Assembly (NCBI GenBank): GCA_002633025.1
Contig: NMRB01000127.1
Span: forward strand, 201,085 to 265,084
Direction: 5' to 3'
Source of the DNA: Notospermus geniculatus
Lineage: Eukaryota; Nemertea; Pilidiophora; Heteronemertea; Lineidae
Length of the DNA: 64,000 nt
The notes beneath the pieces are model-generated. The model worked only from the letters and a program-made list of their open reading frames with translations, was not told the DNA's origin and ran no database searches. Position 1 is the first letter of the stretch, and each line of letters starts with the position of its first letter. Both the position numbers and the translations under genes were made by a program. Below are positions 11,806 to 23,880 of the stretch, one piece after another.

Positions 11806-12271
11806 CTATGAAAGTCTGGGTGAGAGTGGAAATGAATCATGATGGAACCTGAATGGAAAGAAAGCTGCCCCGAGTTAAAAACATCGTATCAAAAGCTGAG
11901 GGCCAAGTGGAGCAAATCAAAGTACAGCAGAAGAAAACTGGAGAAAACTACTGTCAAAGAGAGTCGCCCTCTCTCTTGAATCGGTTGATTCAGAATCACG
12001 GTTCTCTTCGTTCTCTTACGAGGTATGGAAGGCGCCATCTTCACAACCATTTTCATCCACCTTGCTCTGATCCTCTTCCTTGCAAAACCAAGATCCATCA
12101 TCCGAAGAACTAAATGCCTTCATGCTGTCATTCAATTTTAACAAAAGAATCGGCGGATATGTTTGTGAAGGTGGTCGTAATAAATTAAGATGGATGGTCT
12201 TATGGCATGTGATAGATGGAACCTTAGGGACAAAGGATTTGTTGAGGGAAGGAATGTGTGTTGTTAATGTC

Positions 12272-12520
12272 CACTAAAGCACATTGAACTGACGTAGTTG
12301 CAGAGTGTTCGGTGTGACTGGCCTAGTTGTTTCTGGGCTAACATTCAACAGGTCCTGAGTTCAGACTTGATAGCTGTTCATCTTTTCAACTCATCAGCGT
12401 TAAAGCACATTGAACGGAAGTTGTTGATGTTCAGTGCGTTTATCGGCCTATTAACAAACTGGTCTACCGTTCAACGGGTCCTGAGTTCAGACCCGCTCAT
12501 CTTTACATCTCATACACCTC
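12272..12520. repeat. two-copy tandem duplication, about 120 bp
   Basis: Both copies start TAAAGCACATTGAAC and share TTCAACRGGTCCTGAGTTCAGAC before a GCTGTTCATCTTTTCAACTC or GCTCATCTTTACATCTC end. The frame at 12298-12594 simply crosses the duplication. Confidence 0.65.
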
Positions 12521-13172
12521 TTGTGCACACTGCCAATGCAATATATTGGCCATCAATGCTGCAACTTCTAAATCATCCCTTCCACCTTTTATGATAACAT
12601 CTTTTCTACGAATTTTTCAAAATACATGTAGCAACAACAGCACACAGTCATCAGTGGGTTAACACAGTCGGAAAAGACACCATCAACATGCAATCTTTCT
12701 ATATCTGCCATGAGACTCTCTCAAATATCATGTTGATTAAACTCGACACTATCATAGAAGATCAATAGACCTAGGAGTCGATTTGCGCGAGATTTGAGCT
12801 GGTACATCACGGATAAGCCTATTGATTCCTCCGCAGATGATCAATGTCGACACCATCCTATAATCCCTGACTGTCAGATTGCTCACATACCTCAGGGGAA
12901 TGACGCAATATGAGGCAGATATTCTGTTTACATCTTTGCGAATGAGACCTACTTGTGATCCTTCGATTTGCAACGTCTCGCAAATCTCTGTGACCTTCTA
13001 TATATGCTGAATTGTACAAGCCGTAAATAGTAAGGAAGTCTGACTCAGCAGAATGTCGTTCTTACTTTTGCCAGTGAGATACTAGTAGGCGTCGTGTTAC
13101 ACTATACTGCATTTCCTACTGTTTTCAATGAATGATACATGTAAGTACAGATGACTTCTGCTAGCGACCATC

Positions 13173-13520
13173 TTGCCGGTTGCTGCAGAGCCATTTTCCT
13201 GTTGCTGTGGAACCATCTTGCTGCGGGTTGTTGTGGAGCCATCTTGCATGGTTGCTGTGGAACCATCTTCCTGGTTGCTTTGGAACCATCTTTCTGGTTG
13301 CTGTGGAGCCATTGTTCTAGTTGCTGTGGTGCCATCTTGCTGGTTTCTGTGGCGCCATCTTCCTGGTTGATNTGCTGTGGAGCCATCTTCCTGGTGGGTA
13401 TGGAGCCATCTTGCTGGTTGCTATGGTGCCATCTTTCCGGTTGCTTTGGAACCATCTTCCTAGTTGCTGTGGAACCATCTTCCTAGTTGCTGTGGAGCCA
13501 TCTTCCTGGTTGCTCCTGGT
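13173..13520. repeat. 24-bp minisatellite
   Basis: About 14 units of GTTGCTGTGGARCCATCTTCCTGG with substitutions. Because 24 is divisible by three, five overlapping open frames appear on both strands with 8-residue periods such as LLWNHLAA. They are artefacts. One ambiguous base lies at about 13372. Confidence 0.92.
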
Positions 13521-13721
13521 TCTGTGGAAGCGCCAGGAAACTTGGAAATCGCAATGCACATTTTCACTTCATCTGGTGGTGCATTTCGGCGATTAGCCTG
13601 ATCTACGACAACCAGCTCCCATCAGAGCATTAAATGCCGGTTTGGATTCCTTGGATTTCCACGGCAACGATGCAAGATGGCCGTTACCTGCTGCACTAGA
13701 CGTAGTGTCAACTAGTTACAT

Positions 13722-13775
13722 GCACATGGCAGGAGCTACCCGGCACCTGATGGCCAAGGGGTTGGCGTAAAAGTA
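13722..13775 (+). repeat. direct repeat bracketing the gap, left copy
   Basis: CATGGCAGGAGCTACCCG through GGGGTTGGCGTAAAAG. It recurs almost exactly at 14114-14164 on the other side of the palindrome array and assembly gap. Confidence 0.85.
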
Positions 13776-13803
13776 TCGCAAGCCGTCCCTGCCATAAATC
13801 CAC

Positions 13804-14016
13804 CATGCTGTTATTATTTACTACCATGCTAGTAAATATTTTCTACCATGGTAGTAAATAATTCTTACCTAGGTAATAAACATTACTACCATGGTAGTAT
13901 TTAATTCTTACCTAGGTAATAATTATTTACTACCATGGTAATATTTAATTCTTACCTAGGTAATAATTCGAATTCTTACCTAGGTAGTATTTAATTCTTA
14001 CCTAGGTAATAATTAT
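13804..14016. repeat. AT-rich palindrome array
   Basis: Alternating short perfect palindromes, TACTACCATGGTAGTA (NcoI-like core CCATGG) and ATTACCTAGGTAAT (AvrII-like core CCTAGG), are joined by AATATTTAATTC-like spacers. At least nine palindromes are visible before the sequence turns into N. Both types can form cruciforms, which probably explains why assembly failed here. Confidence 0.9.
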
Positions 14017-14106
14017 NNNNNNNNNNNNNNNNNNNNNNNNNNNNNNNNNNNNNNNNNNNNNNNNNNNNNNNNNNNNNNNNNNNNNNNNNNNNNNNNNNNN
14101 NNNNNN
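14017..14106. other. assembly gap (90 N)
   Basis: Ninety consecutive N directly follow the palindrome array. True length is unknown; the array probably continues inside. Confidence 0.99.
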
Positions 14107-14113
14107 ATGTAGT

Positions 14114-14164
14114 TACATGGCAGGAGCTACCCGCCACCTGATGGCCAAGGGGTTGGCGTAAAAG
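14114..14164 (+). repeat. direct repeat bracketing the gap, right copy
   Basis: Differs from the left copy at only a few bases (for example CCGCC for CCGGC). It could be a longer repeat unit, a target duplication of a larger insertion, or two haplotypes joined at the gap. Confidence 0.85.
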
Positions 14165-17100
14165 CCCCTGAGCGAGAACTAAGCGATGTTGAATGTGGTC
14201 ATGAGTTGGATGGGTGACTGGCCGATCGTACAATTACTGCAGGTACAATATGGATTATGGAAGACTTAAGTGGTAGCTGCTCTTATTACCCTCTCAACAA
14301 ACAGTCTACCGATAAGTTTCCGTGTGAATAAACAGAATAGCTCGAAAATGCCTTCTGTCAGGACGTTTTAGTTACCAGAAATAAATAATTCATCCCAAAC
14401 TGGCCTGCAAATGAATCCATTGCACTTTCGTTGTTTGGGGAGATCTAACGTTACCACTCGAAGGCTTACATTAACGACTCTAGGTTTTGTGTCCAGCGTG
14501 TTTAGAAAACACTCTACCTTTTAATTAAGAAATGTGAGATGTCATTCTGCCGGCATTGATCCGCGGGTCACGGAAATGGACGTTCGATATTTCTTCTATT
14601 TCATTTCTTGCATTCTACATTGGTACAAATTGGGACTTCCATTATTGCACCGTTTAATGATTTGATGAGGCGAATGTTGACAAAAACATAAGTGGCTCAA
14701 AGACACAGCAGTGAAGCTTACACGTAAACATCCCTTTTCCCCAAATAGTCATGTCATTGTTATTTGAACATGAATGTAAGTTTGATGTGGACGTGAACTT
14801 TTCAAAGTCAAGAACACTTTATTGCAGTATCGAAAGGATGATAGTGTAGTGTTTTTAAACTGATGGAACAAAGTGCTTCTCTTAACGATGCCTATTAACC
14901 TTTCGAGAGATGCATCAAAACATCATCGAGGACACTCCCATAATACATTGACTTAATCTTCATGACATTCAGCTTCCAAAGCTTTTTCGACACTCTGTGG
15001 TTTCTCACACTTTCTCTAAGCAGAAACCTTTCTCGACGAAACGTGTCGACGTTAACCTAATACTCTCTGCACGCCTGACAATAATGTTCTGAAGAAAGCA
15101 TCACAAGGAGCGGTTTTAGCAACTAAACGTTTGTCCTCCATGGCAGAAGACGCTATCTTGACTTGTAATCAGGAGGAATGTTAGATTGATTTCATGGCTT
15201 AATCATGTACTTCTGGTACACTGTAGGCCAAAACCCTTCACAAAGAGGTTTCCTCAGCACAACTTAATCGGACAATAGGACAACTTTGTGTCACACACTA
15301 TCGGAGGCAGCTTTCATTCTGTAGGATGGTGACATTAGGTCCAAGTATCCTCTGACAAAACAGTTTGGCATTGTCTTTTCCTCACTTCAAGACACTCTTT
15401 CTCGGATTGATCACCAATGGCTCTAGAGTTGCCATCATTATACATAGTCAATTCATTTCCTATTAGTAGAGTTACGATCATAGGAACTCCTCAAGGCTTA
15501 AGCAGCAAATTAGACTACTATAGTATAATTGCTTTTGGACACTTGGGCAAGGCTTATAACATAGACCTGGTGATTCCGCACGATGCGATGAGAGCCCGCT
15601 AAATCAATTTGTGACCTATCACTGCGACATGGGTTGCCCATCTGAAATCAATCAACGACTAATCCTCACCAGACGACCGTAATCTATCAGTGGTGAGGTG
15701 GAATCATCATTGCTTGTCACCTTCGTGGGTTGGTGTCGTTCTTTGAGCTCTGATCGCCAACGTTGTGCAAGCTGACTCTCTCAGAGAGTGAAGTTAATCC
15801 CCGCAAACCGGGCCATCACCTCCTGCACTGTAACTGCCTCGAATGGAAAAAGACAGGCTAAGACACGTGTACAAAATGTACCCTGTATATTCATAGTCGC
15901 GACAGTTCCCAGCGGGATCCCCGAATCGGGACAGATAACGCCGTCTATTAGTGATACTTTCAGGATGGCATCAACTGAAGCAGTTTCAGAGCGCGGGCAA
16001 CGTGGTGGGTAGCGGTTTGAAACTGCAGGAGGAGTTTATAGATCAAGGGGAGTACACTCAACTGGAATACCAATCTTACTCTCCATGACTGTATTCTTAG
16101 CAGTGCAACATACAGCTGTCACTACAGTNGACTGAAACTTTCGAATAAATCCTTCATAAATACGACATGGAAGCTCCAATTGAAAATTTGAAAATTTAAT
16201 CGTGTATAGAAACAGGAAAGCTTTAAAATGACGTTGGTTTCACTTCAAAAAAATATGCGATTGAAAATCACACTTTTTTATAGAAATTCCGAACTTTTGT
16301 CAAAAATACAATTCATGCAAGTTCATGATATTTTTCGTCTGAAAATGTGTCCTGATGCCCTAAATAACTGCCGTGAAAAGCAAAGGTTGATCCGCTGAAG
16401 ATTTTGGGAAATATTTAAGTTTATTAGCTGTGCATTTACTTTTGATTAAGGGTGTACAACTGCAGAGAATTCAGCTGTCTTGGCCTTAGAATGAAGCTGA
16501 CGTTCTGTCATTAGCGAGGCTTTTATTGCACCAGCACCAGGAGCAGTCTAGTCTCGGGTTGCTTTCAGCTGCTGACTCCAAACCGTAATTTTCAAGTCCT
16601 GTTCCCTCAGTGATGCTATTGCTTTATAGATAAAGTGTCATATTTCTTGCAGGCATATAGAACTACCGAATATTCTTCAACAAGACACGGCGATAAAGCA
16701 AGCCACCCATGCAGTATCTGTTCACAACTTCATCTCTTACGATTTTATTCAAATATCATCGGAAGTGTCATCCAATGACAGCTCGCGAATACTCAGCCAT
16801 GGTAAGATGTTCAAAACCTTCGATTCTCGCTTCTCAAACACAGTTCACGAAATTACACATTGTGGTTGTTATTGAACAAAACTGGTAAACCACTTGGAAA
16901 TACTTGAAGGATATGCGCTTGTTGAAATGAAATATTTGGCCTCCCAACCCTTGGTATCGATCATTTTCCACGCCATTCTCACAAAACCTCAAGCAACTGC
17001 TGAAGGTCAATGACATTCAGAGCCGGAGAGCTTGGTACGGCAGGAAATTAGAATGCCACCGTTAAGGAACTATGATTGCCCTATTCATTACGCATGGTAT

Positions 17101-17876
17101 TATCGCTGTTATGATCTTTTTGTTGTACTTGCTGTACCTGGATTTTTTCTCGACGACAATCCACAGATTCAATACCACTTCAGCTTCAGCTTGAAGGAAA
17201 AGATATGAAAATAAGGATGACAACGACTGATAGGGAAATGAACTTATCATCTAGCCACCATGACAGTTCTACAAACATCGCTAATTGACCAAGCATGTCT
17301 TGGTTCTCATTGTATTTGCCTTCTTTTTTCTTTGAGAGCTGACTCGGCTGTGTCTGCAGTAACCTGATATCACACCTTTCAGACCAACAGCGAAACCAGA
17401 TCATCACACGAGAGGCCAACAAGACTTCATCGATGGATTAGGTACCTTAAGGGATCACCGTGAAGTTCCTTTGATGCAAAAAAGAACATGTGAAAGAAGG
17501 ACAACAACCCTTACCGTCTGACCAAAATGGTATCAAATGGGTCACCAGTCTTACTCTATGGGTGTAAACACCAATGTTATTGTAAACCATGGCTCTCCAA
17601 GCATCCATGGGGACGATGTAGTCAGACACCGTCCAGGGAACCAGCAATACTCTGAACAGCCAATTCATCGGGAGGCTGCTCAACCCCTGGAACAGCCATC
17701 AATTGATTTAAACGAATCATTAACATGGCAAATGTAGTGATTTGTTTTCAATAGTCAATTGTTTCCTGTCATTGCGTGACATCGCCGTCTTTTCTAATCG
17801 CTGCACGGAACGATTTGTGGCGCCGTTTGCTTCTTAGAGGCAAACAATTGCGTGATATTGAGTAAAAACTCACTAC
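14165..17876. other. no supported gene
   Basis: The longest frames (15417-15602, 15788-16012, 16834-17016) lack recognisable domains. One ambiguous base lies near 16130. A partial CTAGTCTCG MITE arm lies near 16545. Confidence 0.4.
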
Positions 17877-18070
17877 CTGTCTAGTGGCTGAAAGGTTAGC
17901 TCAGCTACTTTCATTAAAGCATCCTGTTTTTCTGCTCTGCGTCTGGACGCCCTCCTGGTCATTTGTACCGTCTCCCTCATCGTCTTATAAGAAAAAAGGA
18001 TCTGCCGTGACCAGGGGACTGCTGGCACCATCTTTCCTCGAAGTACAGTCCTGCTAGTATTTTTCAACCT
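17877..18070 (-). CDS. possible 194-base exon, basic segment
   Basis: On the minus strand a long pyrimidine-rich tract (TTCTTCTCTGC through CTTACGTTTG) leads to GTGCAG. The next 194 bases are open in phase 0 and end at CAG/GTAGTG with two bases carried over. The peptide begins RLKNTSRTV, has a very basic centre (MTRRASRRRAEKQDALM) and ends VAELTFQPLD. A hydrophobic stretch (HLLTFVFVVVIYV) reads in frame before the acceptor. If translated, the shape would be a membrane helix followed by a basic cytoplasmic loop, as in receptor third loops; this is inference only. The donor is sub-optimal and no homologue is recognised. Confidence 0.3.
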
Positions 18071-18536
18071 CTGCACGTAGATAACTACCACAAAAACAAA
18101 CGTAAGAAGATGGAATACCAATAAAAATCAAGCAGAGAAGAATCAGGCAAATGTACCGGTAATGGGATTGGTTAGCAAAGTATGGGGTCTTCTTTCATAA
18201 GCCAATTGATGGAAGAAAACTCTACTTACACGAGGGAAGACGAGGGAAGCAAAAACACGAGGCATCTGATTTCATGAACTACTTTAACACTTAGCAACCT
18301 AGTTTCACTGTATTGTATTTTCCATCAGGGCGGAAGCCATAAGGGACTACTGGCCCTGGTAAGTATGGAAGAGGCCATCTCAATCAAGGCACCCAATCAT
18401 CAGCCTCCCCATTCCTTGGCATATGAATTTTCCAACACTGACTCTTAAATATTGGGAATTCAAGCAACCCTTGTTTTGTGGGAGGTTCCCCCCCCGTAGG
18501 GCTCATCGGGCGGGTCTCACTTGCACATACCTCTCA

Positions 18537-18633
18537 GCATCCTGCCATTGCAGGGCTTTGGTCTTGCTCCTCTTCACACGGTCGTGTGAGTGGATGAAGA
18601 GAACTGAGGTAAAACCCCTGCTGTGGGAGGGTG
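18537..18633. mobile_element. palindromic MITE, CATCCTCCCATTGCAGGGG family, copy 1
   Basis: Left arm CATCCTGCCATTGCAGGG and right arm CCCCTGCTGTGGGAGGGTG face each other. The same family occurs at 57336-57430 with better arms. The internal word GAGGTAAAACCCCTGCTGTG is shared by both copies. Confidence 0.7.
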
Positions 18634-19279
18634 CTCGTCAGTGACTTCTGAAAGCAGTATAAGGAGTTGGAAGAGACCCCTGCCCAAATTGGCATCCAAT
18701 GGAATACTTCATAAGCAGGACCGCCAACAGCTCATGAATGCGACCCGTGCAACTTCTTACAGCTTCACATAATTCGCCCGCGGATATTGTATCAAATGCA
18801 GCCACTTGTGAGCAGTTCTGCAATCTCAGAAGAGTTGGAACATGCCCCACAGTCATCTCACAGTAATGAAAAACCTTCCTCAATGACTCGTCGACATAGC
18901 AGTAATGATCATTCAACATCCAACATGCACTTGTCCGGCTTTAGAACAAATGGGGGTTGGCCGAGTCGGTGTGGCTCACGAAACCCTCGAGACTTTGTGC
19001 TACTTCCTTTCTTGTAGATTTTTCCCCGCACAGGATCCTTCGCATGAATGGAAGTTGTGCCTTGGAGAATGGGCTGCCGTCAGATTGGCGAGGTGGAAAC
19101 AGCCCGGCTTTCTGGGACTGTGAGGTCGGGTTATACCAGGATGTTGTTCTAGAAAGAACCTCGAGGAAGATGGAAGAGGCATGTGTCCCCTTTTACCCAA
19201 AAGTGTGGTCCTGGGTAAAATGATCGTTTCCCATGCATTGAAGAAAGGCACTCTCAATAGCTGCAATCTACAGTGCCCT

Positions 19280-19725
19280 GACATTGGCGAATCACGAAAG
19301 AACCGCGAATGGGACGGGCATGTCGGCCCCCATGGACCCAAAGAGTGTACGGGGACGCAGCAAAGATCCTTTAGGACTGCACGTTCTCAGTGGCAATCTT
19401 CAAAGCCAAGACATGGAAGGCAACAGGGCGGTAGCCCATGAAAGAACCAAAATGGAATGGGCAGGTGCCCTGATGATACCCGAAGAGTGCATGGGGATGC
19501 AGCAAAGATCTCCACGAATTTGTTTAGGACTGCCTGGTTCTCAGTGACGATCTCCAACGCCCAGACATGAAAGGCAAAAGGCTGGTGGTGAATCATGAGC
19601 CAGTGATGAAAGAACCAAGGGTAAAGGAAAAGAGCTCCTGACCCAGGAGGACCAAAGCCGAAGATCTTCCCAAAATCAGTTGAAAGACTGCCTGGCTCTT
19701 ACTTGCTGTCTTCCAAGCCGGTCAT
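19280..19725. repeat. diverged tandem repeat, about 155-bp unit, three copies
   Basis: Units start CGAAAGAACC, TGAAAGAACC and TGAAAGAACC. They share GAGTGYAYGGGGAYGCAGCAAAG, TTTAGGACTGC, TTCTCAGTGRCRATCT and CCAAGACATGRAAGGCAA. Frames through it (19181-19441, 19284-19547) are repeat artefacts. The third copy is the most diverged. Confidence 0.7.
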
Positions 19726-19889
19726 TGAACGGTACAGCTGAGTCTGACTAAATCACCATGTCATTTATTAGCAGCAAATAATGTAACCGTCATGCAATCA
19801 ACAGAATAAATTGTGGGGCGTGCCGATGCATTGATGAAGGCGGATTATGAAATATCGCGTCTACACCTGACATAACAATGACAACGTGA

Positions 19890-20262
19890 TATGACGCTAC
19901 GCCAAATCATGGAGGAAATCATCCACAATCAGAACTTCGTCAATACAAGTAATGAAAGAGTCAATGAAGACTTTCTAGTGGATTCAGCCTGTGGTTTCTT
20001 TTCCAGCCCTTGGTTTGTTGTCCCAAGCTCATCGAATAAATTCAGGCAAATCCAATTCTCAGCCCTTTCTTCTACAATCAACAGACCCAAACATGGAGCT
20101 TGGTTCGGTCTTTGGTTCGTTGTTCCCAGCCAAGATGGAGTGTCAACATCCATCCATCTTGACTCACAATTCAGAGGGTATAACATGGATTTGCATCCTA
20201 CCAATGTCTGGACGCTAAGTCCACCTTTGGACACGGCAGTTAACACCGAATGCCCTCCATGA
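19890..20262. other. diverged duplication within an open frame
   Basis: GGTTTGTTGTCCCAAGCTC (about 20010) and GGTTCGTTGTTCCCAGCC (about 20112) are related words about 100 bases apart. The 123-codon plus frame here reads both as WFVVPS. It is not recognised and is more likely a chance frame over an old duplication. Confidence 0.35.
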
Positions 20263-20932
20263 CACGGCTATGAGAGGTCCGAGGATGGTCATGATGGTGG
20301 TGGCAACGCCTGTCGAAGGCCATGCCAAGGGGCCCTGGACGACTTCTCCCCAGAAACTTGGAAAACATGACGGTCTTTGGCTGCTCAAACCGGAGGACCC
20401 CTGGATCTGGGTCTGTAAACTCAACGGAGTTTCCGTTCTGCAGCTATGGAGGCTTAGACAACAACAAAATCGATTGTAATGGTTCATGGCAAGCTAAAAA
20501 CAGGGCTCGACCAACTTTTTTCGAACGTGCTTAAACAAATATCAGAGGGGAACATGCTTCCATTCGATCAGCCTACTACCACGTCACATTATTTGCGCTG
20601 AATTCCCACTCCATTTGTCCTCGACCAAGTGCATTTCAAGTCTTTGTTTGTTCAGTGGTTTTGTGACCTGACTGTCATTAAACGATGTCGTGCCAATACA
20701 ACACACGGATCTGCCAGGGATAGAATTAATATGGTCAATTAATAGGCAGCTTCATTCAATTAATTCACAATATTCCGATCAAAGGGATAAACAGGACTCT
20801 AATGGATGAGCCCTCGGGATTAATTCATGGTTGGTTATGTTGCAGGTAGGTACGTTGATTGGAATGGCGATCAGCGTGCAGCATGACCTGCTGATTCAGA
20901 ATGACTTATTGGAACTGTGGTGCTGGCGCGAA

Positions 20933-20953
20933 TTTTTTTTTTTGGGGGGGGGG
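20933..20953. repeat. T11-G10 homopolymer junction
   Basis: Eleven T followed directly by ten G. Run lengths may be inaccurate in the assembly. Confidence 0.9.
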
Positions 20954-21628
20954 AGTCCTTTTATGTAATAAATCTTTGGAACACCCTTTGAGGCTGGAAA
21001 GGAAAAACCAGCAAAGAGTCATTCATGCAACAACTGTCAGAATAGCTACCTTTTGTCACCACTCCATGTATTGTGTTGGCCAAATGTGCATAAAATGACT
21101 GACTGTGAAAGCCCTATTGTAAAGCCAAGGAGTGAATGATAACAATAGAGCACTTGGGCTGTTCTATTTATTGCGGGATCACTCTGTGCTGGCTAAAACC
21201 ATGAGCTTCCAGCCCTTTCCAATGTAGGAATTGCAGTGTTCCATACTTATGTCTTATTCACTCGTTGGATATGTGCGAACCGAAGGGGAGGCAAGGGGCC
21301 CTCTTTTTTGTAAAAAAATCTTGGAAATAAACCATGAATTTTCACTGAATGTGTACGGTGCTTTTCTTTCCCCAAGTTCTGGATCTGCCACTGCAGTATT
21401 GGTGATGAATATAGCACATGTACCCATCACTTTTGGCTGTCGTGGCAAAAAGGCTGTCGTGAGGAAGCTGTTAGAACACAACTCCCTCGAGTAACAAACA
21501 TACACACGAAGACAATTCCCGTCAAGTAAATCCAGCGCCGAATATCACACGGAAACAAGTCAACACGAAAGAAATTCTGTCCATCAGGAAAGGTCACGGC
21601 ATCATGTGACCAACGAACACCATCATAA

Positions 21629-21712
21629 CACCGTGGAGAATCGCCAACGCAGTAGCCGAGTTTCTCAGGTGGCAGTGCTGTGATCCGAGTGAAACATGGC
21701 GGCTCTGTCACA
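21629..21712 (+). repeat. long inverted repeat, left arm
   Basis: About 84 bases (CACCGTGGAGAATCGCC through AACATGGCGGCTCTGTCAC) match the reverse complement of 22093-22177 at roughly 90 percent, with about 380 bases between. On the minus strand this arm lies inside a 172-codon frame at 21427-21945, whose centre reads LPPEKLGYCVGDSPRC and which has a hydrophobic segment WIYLTGIVFVCMFV. The frame is unrecognised. In the right arm the same reading is broken by a one-base insertion. Confidence 0.75.
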
Positions 21713-22092
21713 TATCGATGTGTGTGTTGCCGACTAAAACGCGAAAAATAGAGAGTTTCGGTCGAGGTGAGCGAGTTTATGTAAATTCGAGGATGATCTA
21801 GTGATAATTTGCAATTGAACAAGCCGAAATATAGGTGCTGAAGGAGTGTTGTTTCTTTGTTTGAAGTGGAAATGTTCGTTGTGTTAGGCCGGTTGTTTGA
21901 TTGACGGCAGTTCCACGTAGTGACACTTGAACTTTTCCACTTCAAATGTAAAATCGACCACGTAATTCCAATAAAGGAAGCTTTAGATTAATAGACGATA
22001 AACTGGAGGTCATCCTCGGCATAGTCTAAGTGTGTGTATCTTTCATCTTCGGTACTTTGCTCCCCACTTTGGAGTTGACATCCTCAACATTC

Positions 22093-22177
22093 GTGATACA
22101 GCCGCCATGTTTTTGACTCGGATCACAGCGCTGCCACCTGAGAAACTCGGCTACTGCGTTGGCGATTCTCCACGGTG
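22093..22177 (-). repeat. long inverted repeat, right arm
   Basis: Partner of 21629-21712. An extra T in GTTTTTGACTCGG shifts the frame relative to the left arm, so only the left arm could be coding. Confidence 0.75.
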
Positions 22178-22434
22178 CATAAGTTCCCCGAGGTACATAT
22201 GACATCATTATAACACTCATAGGAAGATGATCGGTCTGGTAAGATGTCATGAAATCTAATTATGATATGGTCTTTGATCTGCTGACATGCTCTCCAGCCT
22301 CCCCTCGAGGAGGATGGCCCTCTTCATTCTGCAGCCAGTTCTTCATTCGTCTAGTCACTTGTTCGGGTTACATGTATACAGTTTGAACTTCTATCGATCA
22401 CACAATGTTGTCTTCAGTGCTCTACCACTGACCT

Positions 22435-22690
22435 TACTTATACACTGGTAGTTTTCAGTTTCCTCTACCTCTGACCAGACTATGGCAGTTCTCAGTTTCC
22501 TCGACCTCTGACCTGACTATACAATGGTAGTTTTCTGTCCTCTCTACCTCTGACCTGACTATACAATGGTAGTTTTCTGTCCTCTCTATCTCTGACCTTA
22601 CCATACAATGGTAGTTTTCTCAGTGAATCCTAAATACAATGGTATTTTTTGTTTCCTCTACTTCTCACCTGACTGTGCAATGGCGTTTTT
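22435..22690. repeat. 42-bp minisatellite
   Basis: About six units of GACTATACAATGGTAGTTTT plus CTGTCCTCTCTACCTCTGAC. The central two are exact at 42 bases and the outer ones have drifted. Confidence 0.85.
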
Positions 22691-23524
22691 CGAGTCACTC
22701 AAAATTGATATCAACGCCAACTCTGCCATGATCGGCCACACAAACCCTGGTCTAAATCACTCCTATAAATCTCCCAAGACACACATGACATACTAATACA
22801 ACTGAAATAACAGAGCCAGAATAATCAGTGCCGAATCATGCAACCCCCACTTCACAGTTCAGTGCATCCTACATGGACACTGGCTAGATTTCGACACCAT
22901 TGTTTGTCTCATGATCGATTGGTTTTCCAACTCGGTGCATCCCTAACTCGGTATTCAAAATACCCATCGCTGTGATGCTCTGCGATGGGTGAAAAAGTAA
23001 ACTCTTGGTCACGAAAATCGAGTTGGGTTTTTTGTTTGTTTCTTTCGCTGTTCTATTGGAGTTGGCTAACCAGGCTCAACTACTCGATGGAGACGTCTAG
23101 TGGTCTGCAATGATGTGCATTTCATTACGGTCGCTGCCCTGTCCATGGCATGAATAGACTTCATTGTGGTGTGAGATTGAAGCTGTCGTCTTATCAATGG
23201 AGGAGAATCACAACTGCTTCTCAGCCACGATAAAGAAAAAAAACGGACTGCAAAAACTAGAAGTTAAGAGTACATTCTTCAGCAGAGTTCCTCTGCACTT
23301 CAATCACGCTAACAAATACAAATCAGTTGATGTTTGCCTCTGATAGTCCAGAGCCGTCAGTTAAAAATAAAAACTTTTCAATCTCCGAACAGATATCCCG
23401 GCTTACTCTGTTCCCACAGAAATCAATTGCTTGCTAAGCAACAGGGATAAGCCACCGTCTAAAAGACAGCATTTCAGTTTCTTAAAAGCAGCTTTTGGTC
23501 AATGTATTGTACATTTCTTTCTTT

Positions 23525-23673
23525 AATAGGAGGTGTCAGTCAGTTGACCAATAGGTGTCACTTCTGCCCAATTCAATGCCTGGCTGACCCATTCATGGTT
23601 GACTGAGCACCAATCAAAAGAATTTGCTTTTGTATTGGTCCGATAAATTTGCTGCCATCTTTTGGCAATAAGC
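23525..23673 (-). repeat. dispersed repeat, copy 2 (inverted)
   Basis: Reverse-strand copy of the element at 10549-10706. Shorter words of the same type, CAATAGGCGTCACTAGTG and CAATAGGTGTCACTAGTG, recur near 25372 and 45481. The minus frame at 23614-23907 partly overlaps it and is not a protein. Confidence 0.65.
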
Positions 23674-23880
23674 GTGGACGAGTGCTCCTTTTGGCAGCTT
23701 GCGCTGGAGCACGGCATCAACTGGTACAGGTGTCCTTAAAAGAAAGGTTCCACTTACGAGGCAGCTCCAGATTGAGCTGGCAGAGAAGAGAAGACACTTT
23801 CCTGAGACGAAGGTCTCCACAGAAATGTTCAAACCTTTTCTACTCAAACATTGACTGAAGACAAGACCAGCCTTATAGAC

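Noticed and set aside
13102-13596. Overlapping open frames with 8-residue repeats on both strands
   Set aside because: They follow from a 24-base minisatellite, whose period is a multiple of three; no splice or domain support.
21427-21945. 172-codon minus frame as a gene
   Set aside because: It is the longest frame, but it overlaps an inverted duplication and is unrecognised; reported only with the repeat.
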